A program made the position numbers and the translations under genes. This document shows, piece after piece, positions 1 through 7,552 of a stretch of DNA of 64,000 bases (its first letter is position 1; every line of letters starts with the position of its first letter). Origin of the DNA: Hyphomicrobiales bacterium (GTDB lineage Bacteria; Pseudomonadota; Alphaproteobacteria; Rhizobiales; Rhizobiaceae); assembly GCA_900469965.1 (NCBI GenBank), contig UBZP01000009.1, forward strand, positions 55,228 through 119,227, written 5' to 3'. The notes beneath the pieces were generated by a model, which saw nothing but the letters and a program-made list of their open reading frames with translations, was not told where the DNA came from and did not search any database.

Positions 1-132
1 ACCGATCCCGAAGTGATGGCCTGGGCCAAGGACGTCCTCGGCGTCGGCCCTGCCGTCGGCAAGATCGACGAGGTGCGCGAGGTCATGGCGGCCGAACAGC
101 CGGCCGATCAAGAGGCAGAAGAGACCGAGTAG
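1..132 (+). CDS. C-terminal fragment of an unrecognised protein
   Basis: The window opens inside a reading frame that runs without stop for 43 codons to TAG at 130-132. The visible tail contains the segment DVLGVGPAVGKIDEVREVM and ends in a very acidic stretch rich in Glu and Gln. Codon use (GC at third positions) matches neighbouring genes, which supports real coding. I do not recognise the family, and the fragment is too short for a domain call. The upstream part lies outside the window. It is followed by a spacer of about 190 bp with a strong stem-loop and then the oppositely oriented tRNA gene. Confidence 0.6.
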   Translation, partial: TDPEVMAWAKDVLGVGPAVGKIDEVREVMAAEQPADQEAEETE

Positions 133-245
133 GGCAACGCCCGCGTCGCAGCAGAATCGGACAGCCGGGGCACCGGCCGGTCCGCCGGCAGACACCGACC
201 CGTGCAAAAATCGCGCCCCCGCCGGGCGCATGGATTTGCGCACCT

Positions 246-284
246 GCAATCCTGACTGCCGTAAGAACCTACAGTCGGGATTGC
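246..284. terminator. stem-loop between partial gene and tRNA
   Basis: A 13-bp stem (246-258 with 272-284, one T:G pair) closes a 13-nt loop. It lies downstream of both the partial gene and the convergent tRNA gene, so it could terminate either. On the plus strand the stem is followed by CGATTTTCG, a weak U-rich stretch, so intrinsic termination is plausible but not textbook. Confidence 0.4.
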
Positions 285-326
285 CGATTTTCGCGCCCAG
301 GACTAGCCTTTGATTTTTAAAAGAAA

Positions 327-402
327 TGGTGGGCCCGGAGGGACTCGAACCCCCAACCAAGCGGTTATGAGCCGCCGGCTCTAACCATTGAGCTACAGGC
401 CC
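327..402 (-). tRNA. ileX: tRNA-Ile(CAU), with encoded CCA
   Basis: On the minus strand the sequence folds into a full cloverleaf: acceptor stem GGGCCTG/CGGGCCC, D arm GCTC...GAGC, anticodon stem GGCGG/CCGCT around the loop CTCATAA, and T arm GGGGG TTCGAGT CCCTC. Discriminator A is followed by encoded CCA. The anticodon is CAU. The body (AGCTCAATGGTTAGAGC, and CCGCTTGGTTG after the loop) resembles bacterial tRNA-Ile2 rather than initiator or elongator tRNA-Met, so C34 is expected to be changed to lysidine by TilS and to read AUA. An elongator Met identity is the main alternative. Confidence 0.9.
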
Positions 403-443
403 CGCCGCGAAGGCGGCTCGGGGTCAATGGTGGCCCCGGGGTG

Positions 444-459
444 TTTCGTCTAGACGAAA
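444..459. promoter_or_regulatory. perfect 16-bp palindrome upstream of SIMPL gene
   Basis: TTTCGTCTAGACGAAA is a perfect inverted repeat without spacer, centred about 93 bp before the chosen ATG of the SIMPL-domain gene and 50 bp behind the tRNA 5' end (the tRNA is transcribed away). The shape fits a dimeric repressor operator (TetR-like sites often have such GTCTAGAC cores). No regulator gene sits next to it, so the cognate protein is unknown. Confidence 0.4.
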
Positions 460-544
460 TCTTCGCTGCCCACAAGCGCCGCCGCAATGCGTACACAATC
501 GCACTGGATGAAGCGTGCGAGGACAACCAATGGGAGACCCCCTC

Positions 545-1291
545 ATGCTTCGAACAGGATTTTCGCGCGCGCTGGGCGGCGCGGCGTTGGCAGTGGCGCT
601 CACGGCGGCAGCGGCCGCGCCGGCGCTGGCGCAGGAGACGCGGCCGCGCGAGCCGGTGATCATCGTGACCGGCGAAGGCCGCTCGGACGTAGCCCCCGAC
701 ATGGCGATCGTCGATCTCGGCGTCGTCAAGGATGGCAAGACCGCCCGCGAGGCGCTGGACGCCAACAACGCGGCGATGGCGGCGGTGATGAAGGCGCTGA
801 AGGAGGCCGGCATCGCCGAGCGCGACCTGCAGACCTCCGGCTTCGTCATCAGCCCGCAGTACCAGTACCCGCAGGGCGACGGCAGCGAGAACAAGCCGCC
901 CGTCCTCGTCGGCTTCCAGGTCTCCAACATGCTGTCGGTGCGCATCCGCGACCTCGCCCGGCTCGGCGCCATCCTCGACCAGACCGTGACGCTCGGCGCC
1001 AACCAGAGCGGCGGCATCCGCTTCACCAACGACAAGCCGGAAGCCGCCATCAGCGAGGCGCGCAAGAAGGCGGTCGAAGACGGCATCGCCCGGGCGCGCG
1101 AACTGACCGCTGCCGCCGGCATCGAGCTCGGCAAGGTGCTGGAGATCTCCGAGACCTCCTACCGTCCGCAGCCCGTGCCGATGATGCGCGCGGCGATGGC
1201 CAAGGACTTCGCCGCCGAGGCCGTGCCGGTCGCAGCCGGCGAGACCAGCTATTCCGTCACCGTCACCATGACCTTCGAACTGAAGAACTGA
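545..1291 (+). CDS. SIMPL-domain (DUF541) periplasmic protein
   Basis: A 248-residue exported protein. A signal peptide is visible (hydrophobic stretch to the PALAQE cleavage region near residue 30), followed by a SIMPL/DUF541 domain filling the rest: the opening strand VIIVTGEGRSDVAPDMA is the family hallmark, and the end shows the conserved SVTVTMTFEL strand. SIMPL proteins form oligomeric rings in the envelope; a general molecular function is not established. The ATG at 545 was chosen over in-frame ATGs at 515 and 530 because GGGAGA lies just upstream and the signal peptide then starts cleanly. A strong hairpin follows the stop, so the gene is probably monocistronic. Downstream non-coding DNA carries a decayed copy of its 3' end. 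Confidence 0.88.
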   Translation: MLRTGFSRALGGAALAVALTAAAAAPALAQETRPREPVIIVTGEGRSDVAPDMAIVDLGVVKDGKTAREALDANNAAMAAVMKALKEAGIAERDLQTSGFVISPQYQYPQGDGSENKPPVLVGFQVSNMLSVRIRDLARLGAILDQTVTLGANQSGGIRFTNDKPEAAISEARKKAVEDGIARARELTAAAGIELGKVLEISETSYRPQPVPMMRAAMAKDFAAEAVPVAAGETSYSVTVTMTFELKN

Positions 1292-1303
1292 CCTTGCGCC
1301 ACC

Positions 1304-1330
1304 CGGGCGTCCGTCACCAACGGGCGCCCG
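1304..1330 (+). terminator. hairpin after SIMPL gene
   Basis: An 11-bp stem (1304-1314 with 1320-1330, one T:G pair) with loop CACCA starts 12 bp after the stop codon. The following bases are TGTTG, so the U-tract is poor; very stable stems of this sort are common behind genes in GC-rich rhizobia. Confidence 0.5.
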
Positions 1331-1822
1331 TGTTGCCTCCCGCGCTCAGTGGAACAGGCGGACCCGCCGGGACGGCATCGATGACGGAAGGGCCGGACAC
1401 CGCGGGCCCCCTCTGACGCATGCAGGCGATGCGACGGCCCGGCGACGGCCAGGAACTTCGCCACTGGGGCCGTGCCGGTCGCGGACGACGCAGATGACCG
1501 TGCCGTAGCCCTCACCGGGACCATCGCCATGACAGTCGCCATGGCCTCGGCCGAAATTTCGTCCTGACAATTTCACCCTGGGAACTGACCGCACGCCGCC
1601 GCGTCCATCCGGCCGGGCCGGGGTCACATCGCGACGGTGACCGGGCGCATCTTCCGGCAGGACCCCGGCAGAGGGAAAAGCGCCCGGGCGGCCGGCCACA
1701 CCCCTTCCCCGCAAACACGAAAAGGGCGGCGCCGGATCGCACCGCCCTCCCTGCTTCCTGTGGGCAAGGAGATGGCCTCCTTGCGCGTGACCGGCTGTGA
1801 CGCCGCTCCCGCCCGTTCCTCT
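1331..1822. other. non-coding stretch with relic of SIMPL 3' end
   Basis: No frame here looks coding. About 1441-1498 resembles 1192-1246 inside the SIMPL gene: both read through CTTCGCC and then the exact 15-base block GGCCGTGCCGGTCGC, with scattered substitutions either side. Weaker similarity continues over the CTCACC...ACCAT part that corresponds to the gene's last codons. This looks like a decayed partial tandem duplication. The remainder holds nothing I can name. Confidence 0.45.
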
Positions 1823-2209
1823 TCAGCGCCAGAGCGTCGGGCAGCGGGCGACGTTGGCGAAGGCGACCTGGGTGTAGCGATGGTGGCGCCAGCCCTCGAC
1901 GACGACGCGGCGATGGTTGACGGCGGCGATGCGGGCGCCGCGCAGGCCGTGGCTGCGGGCCTTGTCGACGGCGATCCACGGCGCGCAGCGGCCGCGGCGG
2001 TCGTCCCAGCGGTCATGGTGGCCGTGGCGCTCCGGGCGGTGGCCGTAGTAGCCGTCGCGGTAGCCCACCGTCTCGATGCGGATGTCGAGCCCGCCCGCCG
2101 AGGCGGCCGGGGCGGCGGCGGACAGGCCGGCGATCGCGATGGCGACGACGGCCAGCGCCTTGCCAAGGAAGGTCTTGCCACGAAGGAATTGTGCAGAAAG
2201 GTTCGACAT
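1823..2209 (-). CDS. small secreted basic protein, unrecognised
   Basis: A 128-residue protein with an N-terminal signal peptide (hydrophobic AVVAIAIAGLSAAAPAASA, cleavage near residue 38). The mature part begins with a His/Arg/Asp/Gly-rich stretch around GYRDGYYGHRP and ends in a compact domain with one Cys pair (GRCAPWIAVDKA and ARCPTLW) plus a basic VNHRRVVVEG motif. Proteins of this pattern are common small periplasmic proteins in Rhizobiaceae, but no function is known to me. ATG at 2209 has GGAGC nine bases upstream. A direct repeat about 110-127 bp upstream may be its control site. Confidence 0.7.
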   Translation of the reverse strand: MSNLSAQFLRGKTFLGKALAVVAIAIAGLSAAAPAASAGGLDIRIETVGYRDGYYGHRPERHGHHDRWDDRRGRCAPWIAVDKARSHGLRGARIAAVNHRRVVVEGWRHHRYTQVAFANVARCPTLWR

Positions 2210-2317
2210 CGGTTGCGCTCCATCGATTGCGCCGTCGAGTGCAGCAGGGCATCGTCCGTCGCGGGTTTCAATGAAGCCATCCTATCCATGCGGGGCTGAA
2301 CGACAGCGGAACCGCGC

Positions 2318-2336
2318 GTTCAGCCATCGTTCAGCC
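2318..2336 (-). promoter_or_regulatory. direct repeat GTTCAGCC, 11-bp phasing
   Basis: Two exact copies of GTTCAGCC (2318-2325 and 2329-2336) are spaced by 11 bp, one helical turn, about 110 bp upstream of the small secreted-protein gene that reads leftwards. Tandem half-sites with 10-11 bp phasing are typical of OmpR/PhoB-family response regulators. The rest of the 2210-2571 spacer shows no gene. Confidence 0.35.
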
Positions 2337-2571
2337 GAAAAGAGACGTCCGGGAAATGCGGCCGGCGGCGATGCGATTCCCACCTGGCGGGCTTCCGACT
2401 GCGCCTCTATCCCTCTGTCGCAAAAGCCTGCATCGAGCACCGCCGCCGGTCCCCGCGCAACCCTGCGCGGCGCACCTCCATCGACGCGCAGCCAGACCGC
2501 GCGCCGCACACACCTCGACCCGCATGCCCGCCTGCGCAGGCGCCTCCATCTGCCGGAGTGCGGTGGGCACA

Positions 2572-2928
2572 CTAGGCGCCGGCGTCGGAAAAGAACGACA
2601 GGCGAGAGATCCTGCCGCCGTCGATTTCGATGAGCAGCACCTTTTCGACCGAGGTGGCCCGTGCCGAAGCGTCCCGCCCGCGCGCCGTAACACGGATCGC
2701 GACCGGCGATCCCCCGGTCGCCTGCATGACGACGGCATCGCCGAAGCTCTCATCGCCTGCGGCGAAATGGCGGGCGAGCCGCTCGCGCAGCGCCTCCCGG
2801 CCCTGGTCGCTGCCCGCGCCGATCCCGGAGAGGGCGACGTCCTCGTCGCAGAGGGCGGCGATCGCCGCATAGTCGCGCGCGTTCAGCGCCGCGACGAGAT
2901 CGCCCGCGATGGTTGCTGCATCCGGCAT
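2572..2928 (-). CDS. SnoaL/NTF2-like domain protein
   Basis: A 118-residue protein with the cone-fold pattern of SnoaL-like or ketosteroid-isomerase-like proteins: helical start (VAALNARDYAAIAALCDEDV), a loop with an E-x-L-R-E-R-L helix, then four strands ending in EIDGGRISRLSFFSDA. These folds bind small hydrophobic ligands or catalyse isomerisation or hydrolysis; no active-site residues single out a substrate here. ATG at 2928 is preceded by AGGAACGG. It sits 75 bp from the oppositely ending YjbQ-family gene upstream in the same direction, so co-transcription is possible. Confidence 0.75.
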   Translation of the reverse strand: MPDAATIAGDLVAALNARDYAAIAALCDEDVALSGIGAGSDQGREALRERLARHFAAGDESFGDAVVMQATGGSPVAIRVTARGRDASARATSVEKVLLIEIDGGRISRLSFFSDAGA

Positions 2929-3003
2929 GGCACCGTTCCTCCGTTGTCTCTTCTCCTGCCGGCTGCAATGCGCAGGCGGGCCCCGGTGTTCCGCAACGCG
3001 CTG

Positions 3004-3426
3004 TCACGGCCCCAGATGCAGGACGATCTCGCGCTCGTGCGGGCGGTCGCGGTGCTCGAAGAGATAGAGCCCCTGCCAGGTGCCGAGCGCCAGCCTGCCG
3101 CCCGTCACCGGTATGCCGATCGAGACCTGGTTGAGCGCCGCCTTGATATGCGCCGGCATGTCGTCCGGCCCCTCCATCGTGTGGACGATCCAGCGCATGG
3201 ACGGGTCGTCGGACGGCGGCACCAGCCGGCGGAAGAAGGCGTCGAGGTCCTGCCGCACGTCGGGATCGGCATTCTCCTGGATGAGGATCGAGCAGGAGGT
3301 ATGACGGACGAACACCGTCAGAAGCCCCTCGTCGATGCGGCTTTCGCGCACGAAGGCCGCCGCCTGCGTCGTGAACTCGTAGAGCCCCTGGCCCCGGGTC
3401 CTAAGGGTAATTTTCGTCTGTGACAC
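3004..3426 (-). CDS. YjbQ-family (UPF0047) protein
   Basis: A 140-residue single-domain protein of the YjbQ/UPF0047 family. Visible family motifs are the LLTVFVRHTSCSILIQENADP block (His and Cys conserved), a DDPSMRWIVHTMEGPDDMPAH block, and LGTWQGLYLFEHRD near the C-terminus. Some members have weak thiamine-phosphate synthase activity; the true role is unsettled. The start is GTG at 3426, supported by GGGAGACAGG upstream. Length is normal for the family. Confidence 0.9.
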   Translation of the reverse strand: MSQTKITLRTRGQGLYEFTTQAAAFVRESRIDEGLLTVFVRHTSCSILIQENADPDVRQDLDAFFRRLVPPSDDPSMRWIVHTMEGPDDMPAHIKAALNQVSIGIPVTGGRLALGTWQGLYLFEHRDRPHEREIVLHLGP

Positions 3427-3504
3427 CCTGTCTCCCTGCTTTCATCACATCACGCATCCACCACCCGCCCGGGCTTGCGTGGACGCCGGGCGGACGGGCG
3501 GCGC

Positions 3505-3858
3505 TCACAGCTTCAGGAAGCTCTGGAAGCCGCCGTAGATCATGCGCTTGCCGTCGAATATGTCCTGCCATTGCTCGTCGGCCAGCCGCGGATCGTCCAT
3601 CACCTTGGCGACGACGGCGTCGCGCGTCTCGCGGCTGTCATAGGTCACCCACGAGAAGATCACCACCTCGTCGTCCTTGGCATGGACGGCCCGCGGAAAG
3701 GACGTGAACTTGCCGTAGGGCACGTCGTCGCCGACGCACTCGACATAGGAGAGTGCGCCATGCTCCATCCAGATCGGCCCGGCGATGCCGGCCAGCGTCT
3801 TGTAGTCATCCAGCTTCTGTTTCGGAACCGCAATCACGAATCCATCGACATAGGGCAT
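3505..3858 (-). CDS. DUF1428-family protein
   Basis: A 117-residue protein matching the DUF1428 pattern: YVDGFVIAVPKQKLDDY at the start, then CVGDDVPYGKFTSFPRAV, a VIFSWVTYDSRETRD segment and the terminal DGKRMIYGGFQSFLKL. The fold is a dimeric ferredoxin-like alpha/beta barrel; function unknown. ATG at 3858 was chosen because GGAGG lies six bases upstream and homologues start with MPY; the frame stays open further upstream but has no family similarity there. Confidence 0.88.
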   Translation of the reverse strand: MPYVDGFVIAVPKQKLDDYKTLAGIAGPIWMEHGALSYVECVGDDVPYGKFTSFPRAVHAKDDEVVIFSWVTYDSRETRDAVVAKVMDDPRLADEQWQDIFDGKRMIYGGFQSFLKL

Positions 3859-4109
3859 TGATACCTCCTCTGCGGGCGGCGCATCCGCGCCGCCGTCCGC
3901 CGCGTCGCGCGCGGCCTGCACAGGACGAAAAAGCCGGCCGGCTTCCGACATCCGCCCCGTGCCGGGACGGCACGGATGGCAACGGAGGCCTCGCCTGGAC
4001 CGGTCTCGGCCGGTCGGGCTCGTCCTGCGGATGGAGCAGGATACGCCCGCCCCGACCACCGGACAACTGCGACCCTACCACCATTGCCGGAGAGACAATT
4101 AGCCATCTC

Positions 4110-4118
4110 TGATATAAT
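4110..4118 (+). promoter_or_regulatory. extended -10 element (TGATATAAT)
   Basis: A perfect TATAAT at 4113-4118 is preceded by TGA, giving the TGn extended -10 form. No good -35 sits at 16-18 bp, which is typical for extended -10 promoters. It lies 43 bp before the FecR-domain gene. Confidence 0.5.
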
Positions 4119-4160
4119 CTCTGCCGCGCTCGGTCGGTCTGGAAGCACCGGGAGGGGCGG

Positions 4161-5207
4161 ATGTATGAGTTGCAGCGCCTTGCGATCGCCCTCGCCAGTT
4201 CGGCGATGCTTTGGTGCGCGCCCATGGCGTCCGCCGCCGAGGTCATCGGCCAGGCAGCCCACATCCGCACCAGCGTCACCGGCGACGGCCGGGAGATGGC
4301 GACGCGCGATCCCGTCCACCGCGACGAGCGCATCCGCACCTCCCGCTCCGGCCTGGGCCAGTTCGTCTTTCGCGACGGCACCAAGCTCGCGGTCGGCTGG
4401 GGCTCCTCCATCGTCATCGACCGTTTCGTGTTCGATGACAGCAACTCGCTGAAGAAGCTGACGCTGAACACCGCCAGGGGCACGTTCCGCTGGGTCAGCG
4501 GCCGCTCGAAGAGCACCGCCTACGAGATCGTCACACCGGCCGGCACGATCGGCGTGCGCGGCACCGCCTTCGATTTCTACGTCGGCCCCGACGGCACCAC
4601 GGCGATGGTGCTCCTGAACGGCGCCGCCTCCTTCTGCGGCCGCGGCGGATGCCGGGAGCTGGCGCGACGCTGCGATTGCGTGATCGCCACCCCGAATGGC
4701 GGCATGACGAACGTGCAGCGGGTCAACCGCAACATATTGCGCCAGGTCGGCAATGCCAGGGCCCTGCCCTTCCTGTCCGGCGATCAGCAACTGGCCGGCG
4801 CCTTCCAGAGCGGCGCCTGCAGGCTGGAGGCGGCGTTGCAACCCAGGCAGGAGCGGCTCGAGCCACGACAGCGTCGACCCGAGCCGGCGCCGCCGCCCGA
4901 AAAACGCAGGAAGGTGGAGAGGCCGAGCTGGGATCGGCCGGACCGCGAAAAGCCCGGCCGCGACAAGCCCGATTTCGACACGCCCGGCCGCAAAAAGCCG
5001 GATCGCGACAGGCCGGGCTTCGACCGGCCGGACCGCAACGGCCCTGACGTGGGCGGACCGGACGGGGGCAGGCCGACCCGCGAGCCATCCGATCACGAGC
5101 AGCCCGGACGCGACAGGCCGAGCCGCGACAGACCGGATCGCGAAGGCGGCGGCCCGGACACGCCCGGCGGAGACGGCCCCGGCCGCGACCGGCCCGACTT
5201 CGACTGA
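4161..5207 (+). CDS. secreted FecR-domain protein with charged repeat tail
   Basis: A 348-residue protein. Residues 1-26 are a signal peptide ending PMASAAE. Residues about 45-165 form a FecR domain (PF04773-like): FVFRDGTKLAVGWGSS, then the TARGTFRWVSG and TPAGTIGVRGTAFDF strands. Here FecR is free-standing and periplasmic, not the membrane anti-sigma FecR form. Four Cys (CGRGGC...CDC) follow near 157-173. The last 120 residues are low complexity, built from degenerate Arg/Asp/Pro/Gly/Lys units of the type DRPxRDKPGRD. This tail is intrinsically disordered and could bind polysaccharide or metal ions. ATG at 4161 follows GGGAGGGG. Confidence 0.82.
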   Translation: MYELQRLAIALASSAMLWCAPMASAAEVIGQAAHIRTSVTGDGREMATRDPVHRDERIRTSRSGLGQFVFRDGTKLAVGWGSSIVIDRFVFDDSNSLKKLTLNTARGTFRWVSGRSKSTAYEIVTPAGTIGVRGTAFDFYVGPDGTTAMVLLNGAASFCGRGGCRELARRCDCVIATPNGGMTNVQRVNRNILRQVGNARALPFLSGDQQLAGAFQSGACRLEAALQPRQERLEPRQRRPEPAPPPEKRRKVERPSWDRPDREKPGRDKPDFDTPGRKKPDRDRPGFDRPDRNGPDVGGPDGGRPTREPSDHEQPGRDRPSRDRPDREGGGPDTPGGDGPGRDRPDFD

Positions 5208-5233
5208 GCGCGTCGCCCGCTCAGGGCTCGCCT

Positions 5234-6121
5234 TCAGGCGACCGCCCAGCGTCTCAGGGCCTCGGCGTCCCTTGCCGGCGGCCGGCCGAACATCCGGCCA
5301 TACTCCCGCGTGAACTGCGAGACGCTCTCGTATCCGACGGCAAAGGCGGCGCTGCTGGCCGATGCGCCTTCCGACTGCATCAGCCGGCGCGCCTCGATGA
5401 GACGCAACTGCTTCTGGAACTGCAACGGCGACAACGAGGTGACCGTGCGGAAATGGCTGTAGAACGACGACGGGCTCATTCCCGCCACGGCGGCCAGGGC
5501 CTCGACGCGCAAGGGGCGGGCAAACTGCTCCCGCAGCACCGCCACGGCGCGGGCGACGCGCTGGGCGTGCCCCTCCGGCCAACCGAAGCGGCGAATGGCC
5601 GCCCCGTGCCGTCCGAGCAGCAGCCAGTAGTGCAGCTCGCGCACGCGCTGGGCGTGCAGCACCGGCACGGATTCCGGACGATCGAGCAAGCGCATCAGCC
5701 GCAGCGCCGCCTCCGTCACCTCGGCATCGGTCGGCTCGAAGCGGACGGCCACGCCCGCGCCGGCCGGCCCATTGCCCATCTCCACGGCCAGTTCCGTGAT
5801 GATCGCCGGGTCGAGGTCGAGCACGAGCGACAGGTAGGGCCGCTCGACGCTGGCCTGCGTGATCTGGCTCACGGTCGGCACGTCCGCGGTGATCAGCAGC
5901 GAATCCCCCGCGCCGAACGAGAACATCTCGGCCCCCATCGCGACCTGCTTGGTGCCCTGCAACACGAGGCAGACGAGCGGCCTGGAGATCGCATGGACCA
6001 GTTCGCTGGGGGCGGTCGAGCGGATGGTCGTCAGGCCGGGAACCGGCGTCTGCGCGAGGCCGGTTGGGTCGGCATGCGTTTCCACGTAGCGGCGGACGAC
6101 ATCGAGCAGCGTATCGGTCAT
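5234..6121 (-). CDS. AraC-family transcriptional regulator
   Basis: A 295-residue regulator. The N-terminal half is the cupin-like AraC_N sensor domain (LVCLVLQGTKQVAMGAE and SLLITADVPTVSQI strands). The C-terminal ~100 residues carry two helix-turn-helix motifs, the second with the family signature SSAAFAVGYESVSQFTREYGRMFGRPP split over recognition helix and tail. It faces the SDR gene at 6439 across a 318-bp spacer that contains a palindromic element, the usual arrangement for a regulator controlling a divergent target. Its stop lies 24 bp from the convergent FecR gene. The inducer cannot be told from sequence. Confidence 0.92.
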   Translation of the reverse strand: MTDTLLDVVRRYVETHADPTGLAQTPVPGLTTIRSTAPSELVHAISRPLVCLVLQGTKQVAMGAEMFSFGAGDSLLITADVPTVSQITQASVERPYLSLVLDLDPAIITELAVEMGNGPAGAGVAVRFEPTDAEVTEAALRLMRLLDRPESVPVLHAQRVRELHYWLLLGRHGAAIRRFGWPEGHAQRVARAVAVLREQFARPLRVEALAAVAGMSPSSFYSHFRTVTSLSPLQFQKQLRLIEARRLMQSEGASASSAAFAVGYESVSQFTREYGRMFGRPPARDAEALRRWAVA

Positions 6122-6130
6122 GCGGCCACC

Positions 6131-6316
6131 CTAGAGCGTGCTGTTGCGATTTGGAACCATTCTGCCGGAGCAGCTTTTCGGGTTGGTTGAAGCGAACCGA
6201 CTGATGTGCCGGCCGGCTTGGCCGTATGCAGTGGCTACGACGCGCGCCGGCCGGCACATCAGACGGCCCCGCTTGAACCAACAGAATTGTTTCCAAATCA
6301 CAACAGCAAGCTCTAG
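6131..6316. mobile_element. 186-bp palindromic MITE-like element
   Basis: The whole element is one long imperfect inverted repeat. Its outer ends are CTAGAG...CTCTAG; the left arm runs through CTGTTGCGATTTGGAA, TTGGTTGAAGCG and CTGATGTGCCGGCCGGC, and each block returns in reverse complement in the right arm. The centre is a spacer of about 30 bp. There is no coding capacity. Both ends carry a TA dinucleotide, as expected for MITEs mobilised by IS630/Tc1-type transposases. It occupies most of the spacer between the divergent AraC and SDR genes. Confidence 0.7.
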
Positions 6317-6438
6317 CCCATCGCCGCGGGCCGCGCATCCCCTTTTGGAGAATCAGGCAAGGAACGTCGAGGTTCCGGCACGACGCTGCCGCCCCGCGCC
6401 GGCTATGTCTTGGTCATCCGAAAACAAGGAGATCCAGC

Positions 6439-7194
6439 ATGACCAAGATCGCAATCGTCACCGGTGCCAGCCGCGGCCTCGGCCGAAACGCCGCCCTCAG
6501 CATCGCCCGCCGCGGCGGGGATGTCGTTGTCACCTACCAGAGCCGGGCCGAAGAGGCGCAGGCCGTCGTCGACGAGATCAGGGCCATGGGCCGCAGTGCG
6601 GCGGCGCTGCAGCTCGACACCGGCGAAGTCGCAGGCTTTGCCGCCTTCGCCGGCCGCCTGCGGACCCTGCTCGGCGAGACCTGGCAGCGTGGCACCTTCG
6701 ACCACCTCGTCAACAATGCCGGTCACGGGGACTACGCGCTGATCGAGCAGACGAGCGAAGCCCAGTTCGACCGGCTGGTCGACGTCCACTTCAAGGGCGT
6801 CTTCTTCCTCACCCAGGCACTGCTGCCGCTGATCGAGGACGGCGGCCGCATCGTCAACCTCTCTTCCGGCCTGACGCGTGTCTCCGCGCCGGGATGGGGC
6901 GCCTATGCCGCCGTGAAGGGTGCGGTCGAGGTGCTGAGCGTGTACATGGCCAAGGAACTCGGCGCCCGCGGCATCGCGGTCAACACGGTGGCTCCGGGCG
7001 CGATCGAGACCGATTTCTTCGGCGGCGCCGTCCGCGACACGCCGGAGTTCAACAAGCTGTTTGCGGACATGACGGCGCTCGGCCGCGTCGGCCAGCCGGA
7101 CGACATCGGCCCGATGATCGCTAGCCTCCTGTCCGAGGACAACCGCTGGATTAACGCCCAGCGGATCGAGGTCTCCGGCGGCCAGGGCATCTGA
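6439..7194 (+). CDS. short-chain dehydrogenase/reductase (SDR)
   Basis: A 251-residue classical SDR. Seen: TGASRGLG cofactor loop at residues 8-15, NNAG at 92-95, catalytic Ser at 142/143 (NLSSG), Tyr156 and Lys160 (YAAVK), and the PGAIETDFF segment after the catalytic helix. Thr-Tyr-Gln-Ser-Arg after the second strand suggests NADP(H) preference. The product resembles 3-oxoacyl-ACP reductase-like enzymes, but the substrate is unknown. ATG at 6439 has AAGGAGA upstream. It is probably regulated by the divergent AraC-family gene. Confidence 0.92.
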   Translation: MTKIAIVTGASRGLGRNAALSIARRGGDVVVTYQSRAEEAQAVVDEIRAMGRSAAALQLDTGEVAGFAAFAGRLRTLLGETWQRGTFDHLVNNAGHGDYALIEQTSEAQFDRLVDVHFKGVFFLTQALLPLIEDGGRIVNLSSGLTRVSAPGWGAYAAVKGAVEVLSVYMAKELGARGIAVNTVAPGAIETDFFGGAVRDTPEFNKLFADMTALGRVGQPDDIGPMIASLLSEDNRWINAQRIEVSGGQGI

Positions 7195-7218
7195 CCGGAC
7201 GGCGCACGGCAGATCGGA

Positions 7219-7248
7219 GGCGGTCGGGGTCCTGGCCCCGGCCGCCTT
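7219..7248. terminator. stem-loop after SDR gene
   Basis: An 11-bp stem (7219-7229 with 7236-7246, one T:G pair) and a 6-nt loop lie 25 bp behind the SDR stop and just before the convergent small gene ending at 7270. The U-tract is only TT, so it may serve both directions as a stable 3' end structure. Confidence 0.5.
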
Positions 7249-7269
7249 GCAGTTCCAGGCAAGCGGTCG

Positions 7270-7494
7270 TCATTTCACCTGGGCGGCCTTGCCCTTGGCC
7301 TTGGGCGCCGGCTCGACATGCTGCAGCGCCATCTCCTGGTCACGCGCCAGCCGCAGGTCGGCGAACGCGCCTTGGATGGCGGCCAGCTCTTCCAGCGCGG
7401 CGGCATCGTTTCCGATCTGTCGAACAACGCTCCGCCGCGCTTCGACCAGCCGAAGCACCGCGGCGTCGATATCATCTACGAATTGCGAAGCCAT
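7270..7494 (-). CDS. small hypothetical protein, helical
   Basis: A 74-residue protein with no signal peptide. It appears mainly alpha-helical, with heptad-like spacing in DIDAAVLRLVEARRSVVRQI and a Lys/Ala-rich tail (PKAKGKAAQ). Family not recognised. Real coding is supported by GGAGGTGTCTC just before ATG 7494 and by good codon use. It lies 58 bp downstream of the adenylate cyclase gene in the same direction, but the two could also be independent. Confidence 0.6.
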   Translation of the reverse strand: MASQFVDDIDAAVLRLVEARRSVVRQIGNDAAALEELAAIQGAFADLRLARDQEMALQHVEPAPKAKGKAAQVK

Positions 7495-7552
7495 GAGACA
7501 CCTCCCTCTATGCGTGCATCATCACACAAGGTTCGCCTGCAGGCAACAGAGG

